64,000 bases of DNA from Bacteroidota bacterium (GTDB lineage Bacteria > Bacteroidota > Bacteroidia > Bacteroidales > UBA12077). A model generated the notes under the pieces. That model was not told the DNA's origin, made no database searches, and saw nothing but the letters and a program-made list of their open reading frames with translations. Location of the stretch: the NCBI GenBank assembly GCA_020444275.1, contig JAHLLG010000001.1, positions 1,081,773 to 1,145,772 of the forward strand, read 5' to 3'. Shown one piece after another: positions 29,398-38,325 of this stretch; positions within the stretch are counted from its first letter, which is position 1; every line of letters begins with the position of its first letter. The position numbers and the translations under genes are program-made.

Positions 29398-29403
29398 AAG
29401 GAG
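29398..29403 (+). promoter_or_regulatory. Shine-Dalgarno of hutI
   Basis: AAGGAG ends 9 bases before the ATG at 29413, one of the few clear SD sequences in the window. It supports this start. Confidence 0.6.
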
Positions 29404-29412
29404 TAATCAGTT

Positions 29413-30651
29413 ATGAGCTTATTAATAAAGAATATCAAAAGTTTAGTAAATGTATTAGAGAAGCCTGTAAAGTGGGTAGCAGGAAAAGATATGCAAAGTT
29501 TAAAAACAATAGAGGATGCTTATCTTATAATTAAAGATGAAAAGATTGCTGATTTTGGTAAAATGGAAAGCTTAAAGCAAGATGATTTTAAGGGTGAAAT
29601 TATCGATGCTAAAGGGAAAATGGTATTTCCATCATTTTGCGATTCACACACGCATTTGGTATATGCAGGTAGCAGAGAAATAGAATATGGCGATAAAATT
29701 CGGGGATTATCGTATGAAGAGATTGCTAAACGAGGTGGAGGAATCCTTAATTCTGCAAAGCTACTGCATAATACTTCGGAGGATTCATTATACGAGCAAG
29801 CTTTGAAACGGATTCATGAAATTATTGGATTTGGGACTGGAGCAGTAGAAATCAAAAGCGGTTATGGACTGGCAGTCGAAGATGAACTAAAAATGCTTCG
29901 TGTAATTAAACGATTAAAGGAAACAACACCAATTACAATAAAGTCGACCTTCCTTGGAGCGCATGCAGTACCAGCAGAATACAAAGGAAAGCAGGATGAA
30001 TATGTTGATTTAGTAATCAATGAGATGATTCCCCAGGTTGCTGCTGAAGATTTAGCAGATTATATAGATGTTTTCTGCGATAAAGGATTTTTTACGGTTG
30101 AACAAACCGACCGAATTTTAATGGCCGGAATGAAATACGGGTTAAAACCTAAAATTCATGCCAACGAGTTAGATTATTCTGGTGGAATTCAGGTTGGTGT
30201 TAAATATAATGCGCTATCTGTTGATCATTTAGAGTTTACTGGTAAGGAGGAAATAGAGACTTTGTTAAAGTCTGAAACGATGCCAACATTATTACCTGGA
30301 GCAGCTTTCTTTTTAGGAATGATTGACCCTCCGGTTCGTGAAATGATTAATGCTGGGTTACCCATTGCTTTAGCATCTGATTATAATCCTGGTTCATCAC
30401 CATCAGGTAATATGAAATTTATTATGTCATTAGGTACTATTAAATTAAGAATGTTACCAGAGGAGGTGATTAATGCTACTACTATAAATGGAGCATATGC
30501 TATGGGATTAAATGAAACTCATGGAAGCATTTCCAAAGGTAAAGTTGCAAATGTATTTATCACAAAGGAAATTCCTACGTATGATTTTATGCCATATGCA
30601 TACACAAGTCATTTAATTGATCAGGTAATATTAAATGGTAAAGTAATCTAG
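29413..30651 (+). CDS. hutI: Imidazolonepropionase
   Basis: A 412-residue amidohydrolase that hydrolyses 4-imidazolone-5-propionate to N-formimino-glutamate, the third step of histidine degradation. The metal-binding CDSHTHLVYAGSRE, the IKSGYGL segment, the second His cluster in IHANELD and SVDHLEF, and the LASDYNPGSSPS block near the C-terminus are all present. Its length matches the family. The next gene, ftcD, uses the product, and no terminator separates them. HutH and HutU are not in the window, so the pathway must be completed elsewhere. Confidence 0.96.
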   Translation: MSLLIKNIKSLVNVLEKPVKWVAGKDMQSLKTIEDAYLIIKDEKIADFGKMESLKQDDFKGEIIDAKGKMVFPSFCDSHTHLVYAGSREIEYGDKIRGLSYEEIAKRGGGILNSAKLLHNTSEDSLYEQALKRIHEIIGFGTGAVEIKSGYGLAVEDELKMLRVIKRLKETTPITIKSTFLGAHAVPAEYKGKQDEYVDLVINEMIPQVAAEDLADYIDVFCDKGFFTVEQTDRILMAGMKYGLKPKIHANELDYSGGIQVGVKYNALSVDHLEFTGKEEIETLLKSETMPTLLPGAAFFLGMIDPPVREMINAGLPIALASDYNPGSSPSGNMKFIMSLGTIKLRMLPEEVINATTINGAYAMGLNETHGSISKGKVANVFITKEIPTYDFMPYAYTSHLIDQVILNGKVI

Positions 30652-30790
30652 TGATGTACAATTTGATAATTCATAAAGCTGAAGAGCTTCGGATAAAGAA
30701 GATAAATAGTATTAGATATCCATAGGCACATATGGTTAAATTCGAGATAAATTATATAAGTATAGGTAAAATATAAAAACAGTATAAAGC

Positions 30791-32476
30791 ATGAAACAAT
30801 TAATAGAATGTGTTCCCAACTTTAGCGAGGGGAACAATATGGATATAATAAAACAAATTACAAATGAAATTGAAGGAGTTGAAGGTGTTAGTTTATTAGA
30901 TGTCGATCCCGGTCAGGCAACAAATAGAACTGTTGTTACTATGGTTGGTACTCCTGAAGAAGTTTGTGAGGCAGCTTTCCGCGCTGTTAAAAAGGCATCT
31001 GAACTAATTGATATGCGCCATCATAAAGGAGCTCACCCGCGTTTTGGAGCAACAGATGTATGTCCGTTAGTGCCTGTTTCTAATATTACTATGGAAGAAA
31101 CAGTAGAGTATGCTCATAAATTAGCAAAACGCATAGGTGAGGAGCTTAACATTCCGATTTATTGTTATGAGAATGCAGCTTTAAAAGAGGAAAGAAGAAA
31201 TCTTGCCGTATGTCGAGCTGGAGAATATGAAGGATTAAAAGATAAGTTAGCTAAACCTGAGTGGAAGCCCGATTTTGGGCCAGCAGAATTTAATGCAAAG
31301 TCGGGTGTTACTGCTGTTGGTGCTAGAGATTTCCTAGTTGCGTACAATGTTAATTTAAATACAACATCAACCCGAAGAGCAAATGCAATTGCTTTTGACG
31401 TGCGTGAGAAGGGAAGAGTAAAACGCGAAGGAGGCTCATTAACAGGAAAACCTGTCTTGGATGAAAATGGTAAAAAAGTTTGGGAACCAGGAACTCTGAA
31501 ATGTGTTAAAGCAATAGGATGGTTCATTGATGAATATGGTATAGCACAGATTTCAATGAACTTAACTAATATTAGTGTTACTCCGGTTCATATTGCATTC
31601 GATGAAGTATTTAAAAAAGCATTAGATAGAGGAATAAGAGTTTCCGGATCAGAATTAGTTGGGTTAATTCCTCTACAAGCTATGCTAGATGCTGGTAAAT
31701 ATTTTTTAAGAAAACAAAATAGATCGGTGGGTATCCCTGAAAAGGAAATTATTAAGATTGCCGTTAAATCAATGGGATTAGATGATCTCTATGAATTTAA
31801 ACCAGAAGAAAAGATTATTGAATATAAATTGGCAGCTGAAGAGAAAAAGAAGAAATTGGTTAATATGACCCTAACTGAGTTTACAGATGAAACCGCTTCA
31901 GAATCACCGGCACCAGGTGGAGGTTCGGTTTCAGCGTATATGGGAGCTATGGGTGTTGCCCTGGGAACAATGGTTGCAAACTTGTCTTCACATAAAAGAG
32001 GTTGGGACGATCGTTGGGAAGAATTCTCTAACTGGGCAGAGAAAGGAATGGAATACCAATCACAATTAATACGTCTGGTTGATGAAGATACAGAGGCATT
32101 TAATAAAATTATGGATGCTTTTGGTTTACCAAAGAAAACAGATGAGGAAAAAGCATGTAGAAAACAAGCTATTCAGGATGCTACAAAAAATGCTATAATG
32201 GTACCTTTTAAAGTTATGGAAGTTGCTCACAAAGCACTGGAAGTGATTAAAGCAATGGCTGAAACAGGTAATCCAAATTCAGTTTCGGATGCAGGTGTTG
32301 GGGCACTGGCAATTCGTTCTTGTGTAAAAGGTGCTTTTTTGAATGTAAAAATCAATTCTGGTGATCTGGAAGACAAAACATTTGTACAGACCGTTAGAAA
32401 AAAAGCAGATGTGATTGATAAAGAGACCGAGACGCTGGAAAAAGAGATATTAGCTATAGTTGAAAGTAAGTTATAG
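30791..32476 (+). CDS. ftcD: Bifunctional glutamate formimidoyltransferase / formimidoyl-THF cyclodeaminase
   Basis: 561 residues with both halves of the metazoan-type FTCD. The transferase region (about 1-325) has IECVPNFSEG, the catalytic-His segment MRHHKGAHPRFGATDVCPLVP split over about 76-96, and RVSGSELVGLIPLQAML. The cyclodeaminase domain (about 355-561) begins with LTEFTDETASESPAPGGGSV. The enzyme moves the formimino group from N-formimino-glutamate to tetrahydrofolate and releases ammonia. It lies 139 bases after hutI with no terminator between them. Confidence 0.96.
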   Translation: MKQLIECVPNFSEGNNMDIIKQITNEIEGVEGVSLLDVDPGQATNRTVVTMVGTPEEVCEAAFRAVKKASELIDMRHHKGAHPRFGATDVCPLVPVSNITMEETVEYAHKLAKRIGEELNIPIYCYENAALKEERRNLAVCRAGEYEGLKDKLAKPEWKPDFGPAEFNAKSGVTAVGARDFLVAYNVNLNTTSTRRANAIAFDVREKGRVKREGGSLTGKPVLDENGKKVWEPGTLKCVKAIGWFIDEYGIAQISMNLTNISVTPVHIAFDEVFKKALDRGIRVSGSELVGLIPLQAMLDAGKYFLRKQNRSVGIPEKEIIKIAVKSMGLDDLYEFKPEEKIIEYKLAAEEKKKKLVNMTLTEFTDETASESPAPGGGSVSAYMGAMGVALGTMVANLSSHKRGWDDRWEEFSNWAEKGMEYQSQLIRLVDEDTEAFNKIMDAFGLPKKTDEEKACRKQAIQDATKNAIMVPFKVMEVAHKALEVIKAMAETGNPNSVSDAGVGALAIRSCVKGAFLNVKINSGDLEDKTFVQTVRKKADVIDKETETLEKEILAIVESKL

Positions 32477-32514
32477 CTTATATTTTATTAGATTTATTAA
32501 AAAAAGTTAAAAAC

Positions 32515-32547
32515 AAAAAGCAGACATAATTTTATGTCTGCTTTTTA
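32515..32547 (+). terminator. Terminator after ftcD
   Basis: A long, almost perfect stem (AAAAAGCAGACATAA/TTATGTCTGCTTTTT) with a minimal T loop and a terminal T run. Confidence 0.85.
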
Positions 32548-32668
32548 TATTGTAAAGCATTGAAAATCAATATACAATAATTGCATTATTTTGATGTATT
32601 ATTGATGTTAAATGTTCGCTATTCGCTATTTTTGTTGAAAAAACATGCATTATTATATTCCAGATTCT

Positions 32669-32698
32669 TTTGTTTGAATGATTTTTTTTTTACATTAG
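32669..32698 (+). promoter_or_regulatory. Promoter of the SusC/SusD operon
   Basis: TTTG (32669-32672), 18 bases, then TACATTAG (32691-32698), one mismatch from TAnnTTTG. A second TTTG at 32673 gives a poorer spacing of 14. The site lies 27 bases before ATG 32726. Confidence 0.5.
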
Positions 32699-32725
32699 CG
32701 CAATGAATATTTTAATTAACTATTT

Positions 32726-35700
32726 ATGAACCTAAAATTTTTATCTATGAAGAAATTAACAATTTTTCTTGCATTCTTGTTGTTTGTAGGGTTTACCGTA
32801 CAGGCACAAATGCAGATCTCGGGTACGGTAACCGGTGCAGAAGACGGGTTATCTATCCCTGGTGTATCAGTTGTGGTTAAAGATAACCTTACAATTGGTA
32901 CTACAACTGACATGGATGGTAAGTATTCATTAACTGTTCCTAGTGAAGCTGAAGCTTTAGTTTTCAGTTTTGTTGGTATGAAAACCCAGGAAGTAGTTAT
33001 TGGAGGCCGTTCAGTAATTGACGTTCAAATGGAGTCGGAAGTACTTCAAATGGACGAGGTAGTAGTTACTGCTATCGGTATTAAAAGAGAGAAAAGAGAG
33101 ATCACTTATCAAACACAAAAGGTTGTTGATGATGAATTAACAAAAGTTGCTCCAACAAGAGCTGCACAAGGTTTAGCTGGTAAAGTTGCCGGTATGCAGA
33201 TCAACGTACAGGACAATGGTGTTAATCCAAACTCTCAGATTCTTTTAAGAGGTGTTCGTTCGATTACTGCGAATAACGAAGCATTGATCGTTATTGACGG
33301 TTCGATTGCAACATCTGCAGCATTTGACGACTTAAACCCAAATGATATTGCTGATTTAAGTGTACTTAAAGGAGCTACTGCTGCTGCACTTTATGGATCG
33401 CAAGCGGGTAACGGTGCATTAATTGTTACTACTAAATCTGGTAAAGGTGCTGACAAGTTTACAGTAGGTATCAACTCTTCATACACTATGGAGAAAGTTG
33501 CTTACATGCCAGATTTCCAAACAGAATATGGTACAGGTTGGGAAGGCGCATACAATCCAGTTGAGAATACAAACTGGGGTCCTCGTTTCGATGGCCAAAT
33601 GCGCTTAATAGGTCCTGATTTCCCGGATGATTATCCCGTAGAAGATCAAATTGTACCTTATGCACCTGTAGAAGATAACCTATTGGATTTCTTCCAAACT
33701 GGTAACAGTTTGCAAAATACTGTTTACATGACAGGTAGCACTGAAGATAGTAAATTCTACTTATCATTTGGTGACCAGAGAACAAGTGGTATTGTTCCTG
33801 AGGATACTTACGAAAGAAACACATTACGTGTTAATGCTAGTAAAAAGATTGGTAAAGTTGAAGTTGGAGTTAATGCAAGTTTCTTAACTGATGAAACTGA
33901 TGTAGTTGGTAGCACAATTGGTGACCAGGACAGACCATTATATTGGTTTATCTTAAATACATCAGCAAATGTTCCATTATCAGAATATAGCGACTGGGAT
34001 AATCCATTAAGCTATGGTTACGCAGATAATTATCAGAATGCTTATTACCAGAATCCATACTGGGCTATAGGTACAAATAGAAATATGGACAAAACCAACA
34101 GATTAGTAGCTAATGTAAGTTTATCATATGATGTATTAGAGTGGTTAAACTTCACTGGAAGAGTTTCTGCAAACAATGTTTGGGGTAACGGTAAGAACTG
34201 GAGAGCTGCTCAAACATATGATCCTGATTTACAACCAGCTGCTGGTGCTGTTTCATCTTTTGTAGAAGATTACGAATTCAAAAGAGAAACGTATACTACT
34301 GATGCATTATTCACTGGTAACTTTGATTTCTATGATGCATTTACTTTAAAAACAATTGTTGGTGGATCTATGTATAGCGACCAACAAAGAGAAAGTGAGT
34401 ACAGAGGAAATAATTTAAGTATTCCTAATTTCTATGAGTTATCTAATGCAACAGGAAGCCTTGAAGGTGGACTAGTAGGTGGTGCATATGTAGATGAATA
34501 CCAAAAAAGAACAATTGGTTTATTTGGTGATTTTACTTTAGGATATAATAATTATTTATTCTTAAACTTCTCTGGAAGAAATGACTGGACATCTACCTTA
34601 CCAAAAGACGGAAGAAGTTACTTTTATCCAGCTGTAGGTTTATCATTTGTTGCAACAGATGCTTTTGAAGTATTAAAAACTGGTGATATTTTAACATTTG
34701 CTAAAATTACAGCTTCTAATTCGACTGTTTATAACGACTTAGCTCCTTATCAGGTAACGGAACGATTCTACCAGGAAAACGGATTCCCTTATGGACCGCA
34801 GAATGGTTTCTATTTGGGAAGAACAACTGTTGACGAGAGTATCTCAAAAGAGAAGTTAAATACAACTGAGGTAGGTTTAAACTTAGGTTTCTTAAATGGA
34901 AGAATTTTCTTAGATTTTGCTTGGTTTAAAACTATGATTCAAGATAACATCGTGTATACTACTCCATCTAATGCATCAGGTGCTACAAGTTACTTAACTA
35001 ACATTGGTGAGTTGGAAAGTACTGGTTATGAATTCTCAATAACAGGAAAACTAATCAATGCTAAAGATCTTAAGTGGGATATTAACTTAAACTATTTTAG
35101 CAATGAGACAGTAGTTAACGAAATTAAAGAAGGACTTGATGAAGTTGCTGTTTATTCTACTGGACAGTTTGGTGTTTATGCTGTTGTAGGAGAAGCCTAT
35201 CCGCAAATTAAGACAAATATTTATGAAAGAGACCCACAGGGAAGAATCGTTGTTGATCCTGTAAGTGGACATCCACAAACTAAAGAAGGTTTATATAATA
35301 TGGGTAAAGCTACACCTGATTATATTATGGGGTTAAGCTCAGTATTGAGTTATAAAGGATTCTCTTTATCAGGTACTATAGATTACAGAACAGGGCACGT
35401 ATATTATGAAGAAGGTTCTGATGCAATGGAATTTACTGGTCGTTCAATGGCTAGTGTTTCAGCAAACCGTCAGGATTTTGTAATCCCTAATACAGTAATT
35501 GAAACCAGCCCAGGTGTATATGTTGAAAATACTAACATACCTGTACAAGGTGGACGTCAAAGTTACTGGACAGACATTTACAATGAAGTAAGTGAAAACT
35601 ATGTAAAAGATGCAACAGCACTTAAGGTAAGAGAGCTTTCTGTAAATTATGAATTACCAAAATCTATATTAGGAAAAACTCCTTTGAAAAAAGTTGTTGT

Positions 35701-35884
35701 TGGCTTTATCGCAAGAAATCCTTGGACTTGGTTACCAGAAGAGAACAGATTCTCGGATCCTGAATTTAAAAATCAAACAGACCGCGGTGGTAACGTTACA
35801 GGAGCTAATGCAATTGGTATTGGTGGATATATGCAATCACCTCCAACCAAATCTTACGGATTTAGCCTAAACATTGAATTCTAA
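32726..35884 (+). CDS. SusC/RagA-family TonB-linked outer-membrane protein
   Basis: A 1052-residue importer. A signal peptide (MKKLTIFLAFLLFVGFTVQA) begins at the internal ATG 32747, so 32747 is an alternative start. After it come a carboxypeptidase-regulatory-like beta-sandwich (about 30-105, ISGTVTGAEDGLSIPGVSV), a TonB-box-like MDEVVVTAIG, a plug (about 125-235, with LAGKVAGMQINVQD and LLRGVRSI) and a 22-strand-type barrel ending in YGFSLNIEF. No STN signalling domain is present, so sigma/anti-sigma control through this protein is unlikely. It pairs with the SusD-like lipoprotein 10 bases downstream for TonB-driven uptake. The substrate is unknown, since no hydrolase gene is present. Confidence 0.95.
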   Translation: MNLKFLSMKKLTIFLAFLLFVGFTVQAQMQISGTVTGAEDGLSIPGVSVVVKDNLTIGTTTDMDGKYSLTVPSEAEALVFSFVGMKTQEVVIGGRSVIDVQMESEVLQMDEVVVTAIGIKREKREITYQTQKVVDDELTKVAPTRAAQGLAGKVAGMQINVQDNGVNPNSQILLRGVRSITANNEALIVIDGSIATSAAFDDLNPNDIADLSVLKGATAAALYGSQAGNGALIVTTKSGKGADKFTVGINSSYTMEKVAYMPDFQTEYGTGWEGAYNPVENTNWGPRFDGQMRLIGPDFPDDYPVEDQIVPYAPVEDNLLDFFQTGNSLQNTVYMTGSTEDSKFYLSFGDQRTSGIVPEDTYERNTLRVNASKKIGKVEVGVNASFLTDETDVVGSTIGDQDRPLYWFILNTSANVPLSEYSDWDNPLSYGYADNYQNAYYQNPYWAIGTNRNMDKTNRLVANVSLSYDVLEWLNFTGRVSANNVWGNGKNWRAAQTYDPDLQPAAGAVSSFVEDYEFKRETYTTDALFTGNFDFYDAFTLKTIVGGSMYSDQQRESEYRGNNLSIPNFYELSNATGSLEGGLVGGAYVDEYQKRTIGLFGDFTLGYNNYLFLNFSGRNDWTSTLPKDGRSYFYPAVGLSFVATDAFEVLKTGDILTFAKITASNSTVYNDLAPYQVTERFYQENGFPYGPQNGFYLGRTTVDESISKEKLNTTEVGLNLGFLNGRIFLDFAWFKTMIQDNIVYTTPSNASGATSYLTNIGELESTGYEFSITGKLINAKDLKWDINLNYFSNETVVNEIKEGLDEVAVYSTGQFGVYAVVGEAYPQIKTNIYERDPQGRIVVDPVSGHPQTKEGLYNMGKATPDYIMGLSSVLSYKGFSLSGTIDYRTGHVYYEEGSDAMEFTGRSMASVSANRQDFVIPNTVIETSPGVYVENTNIPVQGGRQSYWTDIYNEVSENYVKDATALKVRELSVNYELPKSILGKTPLKKVVVGFIARNPWTWLPEENRFSDPEFKNQTDRGGNVTGANAIGIGGYMQSPPTKSYGFSLNIEF

Positions 35885-35894
35885 AAAATAAAAA

Positions 35895-37415
35895 ATGAAT
35901 ACGAATATGAAAAACATATTAAAATATATAAACCTGCTTTTAGTAGTACTACTATTAGCATCGTGTGACGATTATCTGGATGTAAATACAGATCCAAATA
36001 ATCCAACAGAAGTAACTCCTGACTTATTACTTCCTGTTGCTCAGAAATACACTGGAGAAATAATAAGTGGATCAGATGAAGGAGGAAGAAGATACCAAAC
36101 TGTTGCTAACCTATTTATGTACAACTGGAGTCAGGCAGACGGTTATAACTGGTTTCCTGATGAATTTAAATATTTGGTTACAACATCATTCTATGATAGA
36201 ATTTTCGAACAATCATACTATGATGCATTAAAAGAGTATCAAGTATTAGTAGAGTTAGAAGATCCAAATTATGACTACTACAGAGCTATAGGTATGATAA
36301 TGAAAGCATATCATTTCCAATTGTTAGTTGATACATACGGAGATGTTCCTTATTTTGAAGCTTTACTACGCGGTGGAGATGCAACTCCTGCATATGATGA
36401 TGCAGCTACTATTTATGCAGATCTTATGGTACAACTGACAGCTGCAATTGATGTGATAAATAACGTTGATGAAGCAACAGTTATGGAAGTAGGAACTGAT
36501 GATGCTATGTTCGGTGGTGATATGACCTCATGGAAACAATTTGCTAATTCAGTTAAATTAAGAATATTGACTCGTTTGAGTAGCATGGCTTCTCCTCCTG
36601 TAAATATTTCAACTGAATTTGCTGCTATAGCTACTGAAGGATCTGGATTTATTACTGCTGATGCTAGTATTAACCCAGGTTATGTAGCAGAAGAAGGAAA
36701 ACAAAATCCATTCTGGAACTTATACGGATATGATCCAGCAGGTAGTGCAGAAATGAGTAATAATGCAACGTGTGCAACACAATACATATTAGATTATTTA
36801 ATGGCTACAGGCGATGATCGTATTGATTATATATATGAAGAACCAGCAACTGGTCATTTAGGAGTAGTTCAAGGATTATTGGGATATCCACCGGAAACGT
36901 ATACTTTTGATCTTGTTTCTAACTTAGGTCCTGGTATTTTAAAAGGAGCTGATCAAGACGTTGTGATCTACACTTTAGCTGAGTGTTATTTAAATTTAGC
37001 AGAAGCTGCATTAAATGGTTACGTTAGCGGAAGTGCCAGAACTTATTATGAAAGTGGTGTTCAAGCATCATTCGATTATTTAGGTGCCGGCGATGCAACT
37101 GCATATTTAACCAGTGGTTTAAATAATGTTAGCTGGACTGCCTCATCTAACGAATTACAAGCAATTATTACACAAAAATGGATTGCTACAAATAGTATTA
37201 CAGCTGAACAAGCTTGGTTCGAGTATAATAGAACAGGATATCCTGATCCTGCTGCATTTGGAGATTATGGAGCTGGTTTACCTATTTCTCAATTAGCATC
37301 AACACCAGACAGACCTGTTAGATTATACTATCCTGCAAGTGAAATTTCATCTAATGGTGAAAATGTTCCTTCACAGCCGGATGCATTTACAGCGAAAATA
37401 TTTTGGGCAAACTAA
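35895..37415 (+). CDS. SusD/RagB-family substrate-binding lipoprotein
   Basis: 506 residues with a signal peptide ending in the lipobox LLASC (Cys near residue 24), then DDYLDVNTDPNNPTEVTPDLLLP, the usual mature start of the SusD-like (RagB-type) group. The middle has TPR-like helices (DYYRAIGMIMKAYHFQLLVDTYGDVPYFEAL) and the C-terminus RPVRLYYPASEISSNGENV. SusD proteins form a lid over SusC on the cell surface and capture ligands. It starts 10 bases after SusC. The ATG at 35907 (MKNILKY) could also be the start. This SusD subgroup often occurs outside classical polysaccharide loci. Confidence 0.94.
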   Translation: MNTNMKNILKYINLLLVVLLLASCDDYLDVNTDPNNPTEVTPDLLLPVAQKYTGEIISGSDEGGRRYQTVANLFMYNWSQADGYNWFPDEFKYLVTTSFYDRIFEQSYYDALKEYQVLVELEDPNYDYYRAIGMIMKAYHFQLLVDTYGDVPYFEALLRGGDATPAYDDAATIYADLMVQLTAAIDVINNVDEATVMEVGTDDAMFGGDMTSWKQFANSVKLRILTRLSSMASPPVNISTEFAAIATEGSGFITADASINPGYVAEEGKQNPFWNLYGYDPAGSAEMSNNATCATQYILDYLMATGDDRIDYIYEEPATGHLGVVQGLLGYPPETYTFDLVSNLGPGILKGADQDVVIYTLAECYLNLAEAALNGYVSGSARTYYESGVQASFDYLGAGDATAYLTSGLNNVSWTASSNELQAIITQKWIATNSITAEQAWFEYNRTGYPDPAAFGDYGAGLPISQLASTPDRPVRLYYPASEISSNGENVPSQPDAFTAKIFWAN

Positions 37416-37433
37416 AAATAAAATGATTTAATT

Positions 37434-38288
37434 ATGAAAAACTTGAAATATATATTAATATTTATACTAAGCTTAGGAATTTTTAATTCTTGCTTGGTAG
37501 AAGATGAATCCGATATCGATGCAAATGATAGTGGGTACAATCTAGCTGCTTTTAACCTAGGTAGTAAGACTGTCGCAGGTATATCGGATGGTTCTGAGTA
37601 CACCTTTTATGTGGACTTAAGGTTAGTTGGTCCAACATATATGGATGTAAATAACGATATTACTGTTGAAATTGGAGTACATGAGTCTTCAACAGCTATT
37701 GCTGGTAAACACTTTAGAATCGACGATCCAACAGTTGTTTTACAAGCAGACCAAAATCATTTAGCAAAATTTGAGTTCACAATGCTAACCGATGGTATAT
37801 TTGCTCCATTAGCTGAAGCACCAGTATTAGTATTAGAAATGTTAAGTGCTACAGGTGATGAGAACGTAACGAATACTGGTAAATTAATAAATATAACATT
37901 AAGCTACCAATGCTTCTCAGACTTAGCAGGTGATTATATTGTTGAAGTAAGTATAAATGGTACTCCTCAAGATCCTGTTGCTTTATATTTAACAGATGTT
38001 GTTACAATTACGCAAACAGGTGTTGGTCAGTATCGTACAGATCAAGTAGGTCATTGGGATCAAGCTGATTTAGGCGGAACTCCAGGATATACATTTTTTG
38101 ATGAATGTAATAATATTACTATTCCAGGCCAGAACTTAGTAGATTTATATTCAAACTGGGTAGAAGGTTCAAAAGTGGGTTCTGTAACTGAAGATGGTGT
38201 TATTACAACTGAATATACTATTACTGCTTCATCATGGAGTGCTGCAAATACATATGCTAATACTTATACACCAGTAACAGCTAAGTAA
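37434..38288 (+). CDS. SusE-position lipoprotein, unknown function
   Basis: 284 residues. The signal peptide (LKYILIFILSLGIFNSC) ends in a lipobox with Cys at about residue 20 and is followed by the acidic LVEDESDIDANDS, a pattern linked to surface export in Bacteroidota. The remainder is predicted beta-rich: one domain at about 40-155 (with VEIGVHESSTAIAGKHF, suggestive of Calx-beta or DUF1735-type sandwiches) and a second at 160-284 (CFSDLAGDYIVEVSING). No enzyme motif is visible. It begins 18 bases after SusD, the position of SusE-like surface glycan- or ligand-binding proteins. The binding role is inference from position. Confidence 0.75.
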   Translation: MKNLKYILIFILSLGIFNSCLVEDESDIDANDSGYNLAAFNLGSKTVAGISDGSEYTFYVDLRLVGPTYMDVNNDITVEIGVHESSTAIAGKHFRIDDPTVVLQADQNHLAKFEFTMLTDGIFAPLAEAPVLVLEMLSATGDENVTNTGKLINITLSYQCFSDLAGDYIVEVSINGTPQDPVALYLTDVVTITQTGVGQYRTDQVGHWDQADLGGTPGYTFFDECNNITIPGQNLVDLYSNWVEGSKVGSVTEDGVITTEYTITASSWSAANTYANTYTPVTAK

Positions 38289-38325
38289 TATTAAAAGATG
38301 AATAATCATTAAAAATTTATTTATA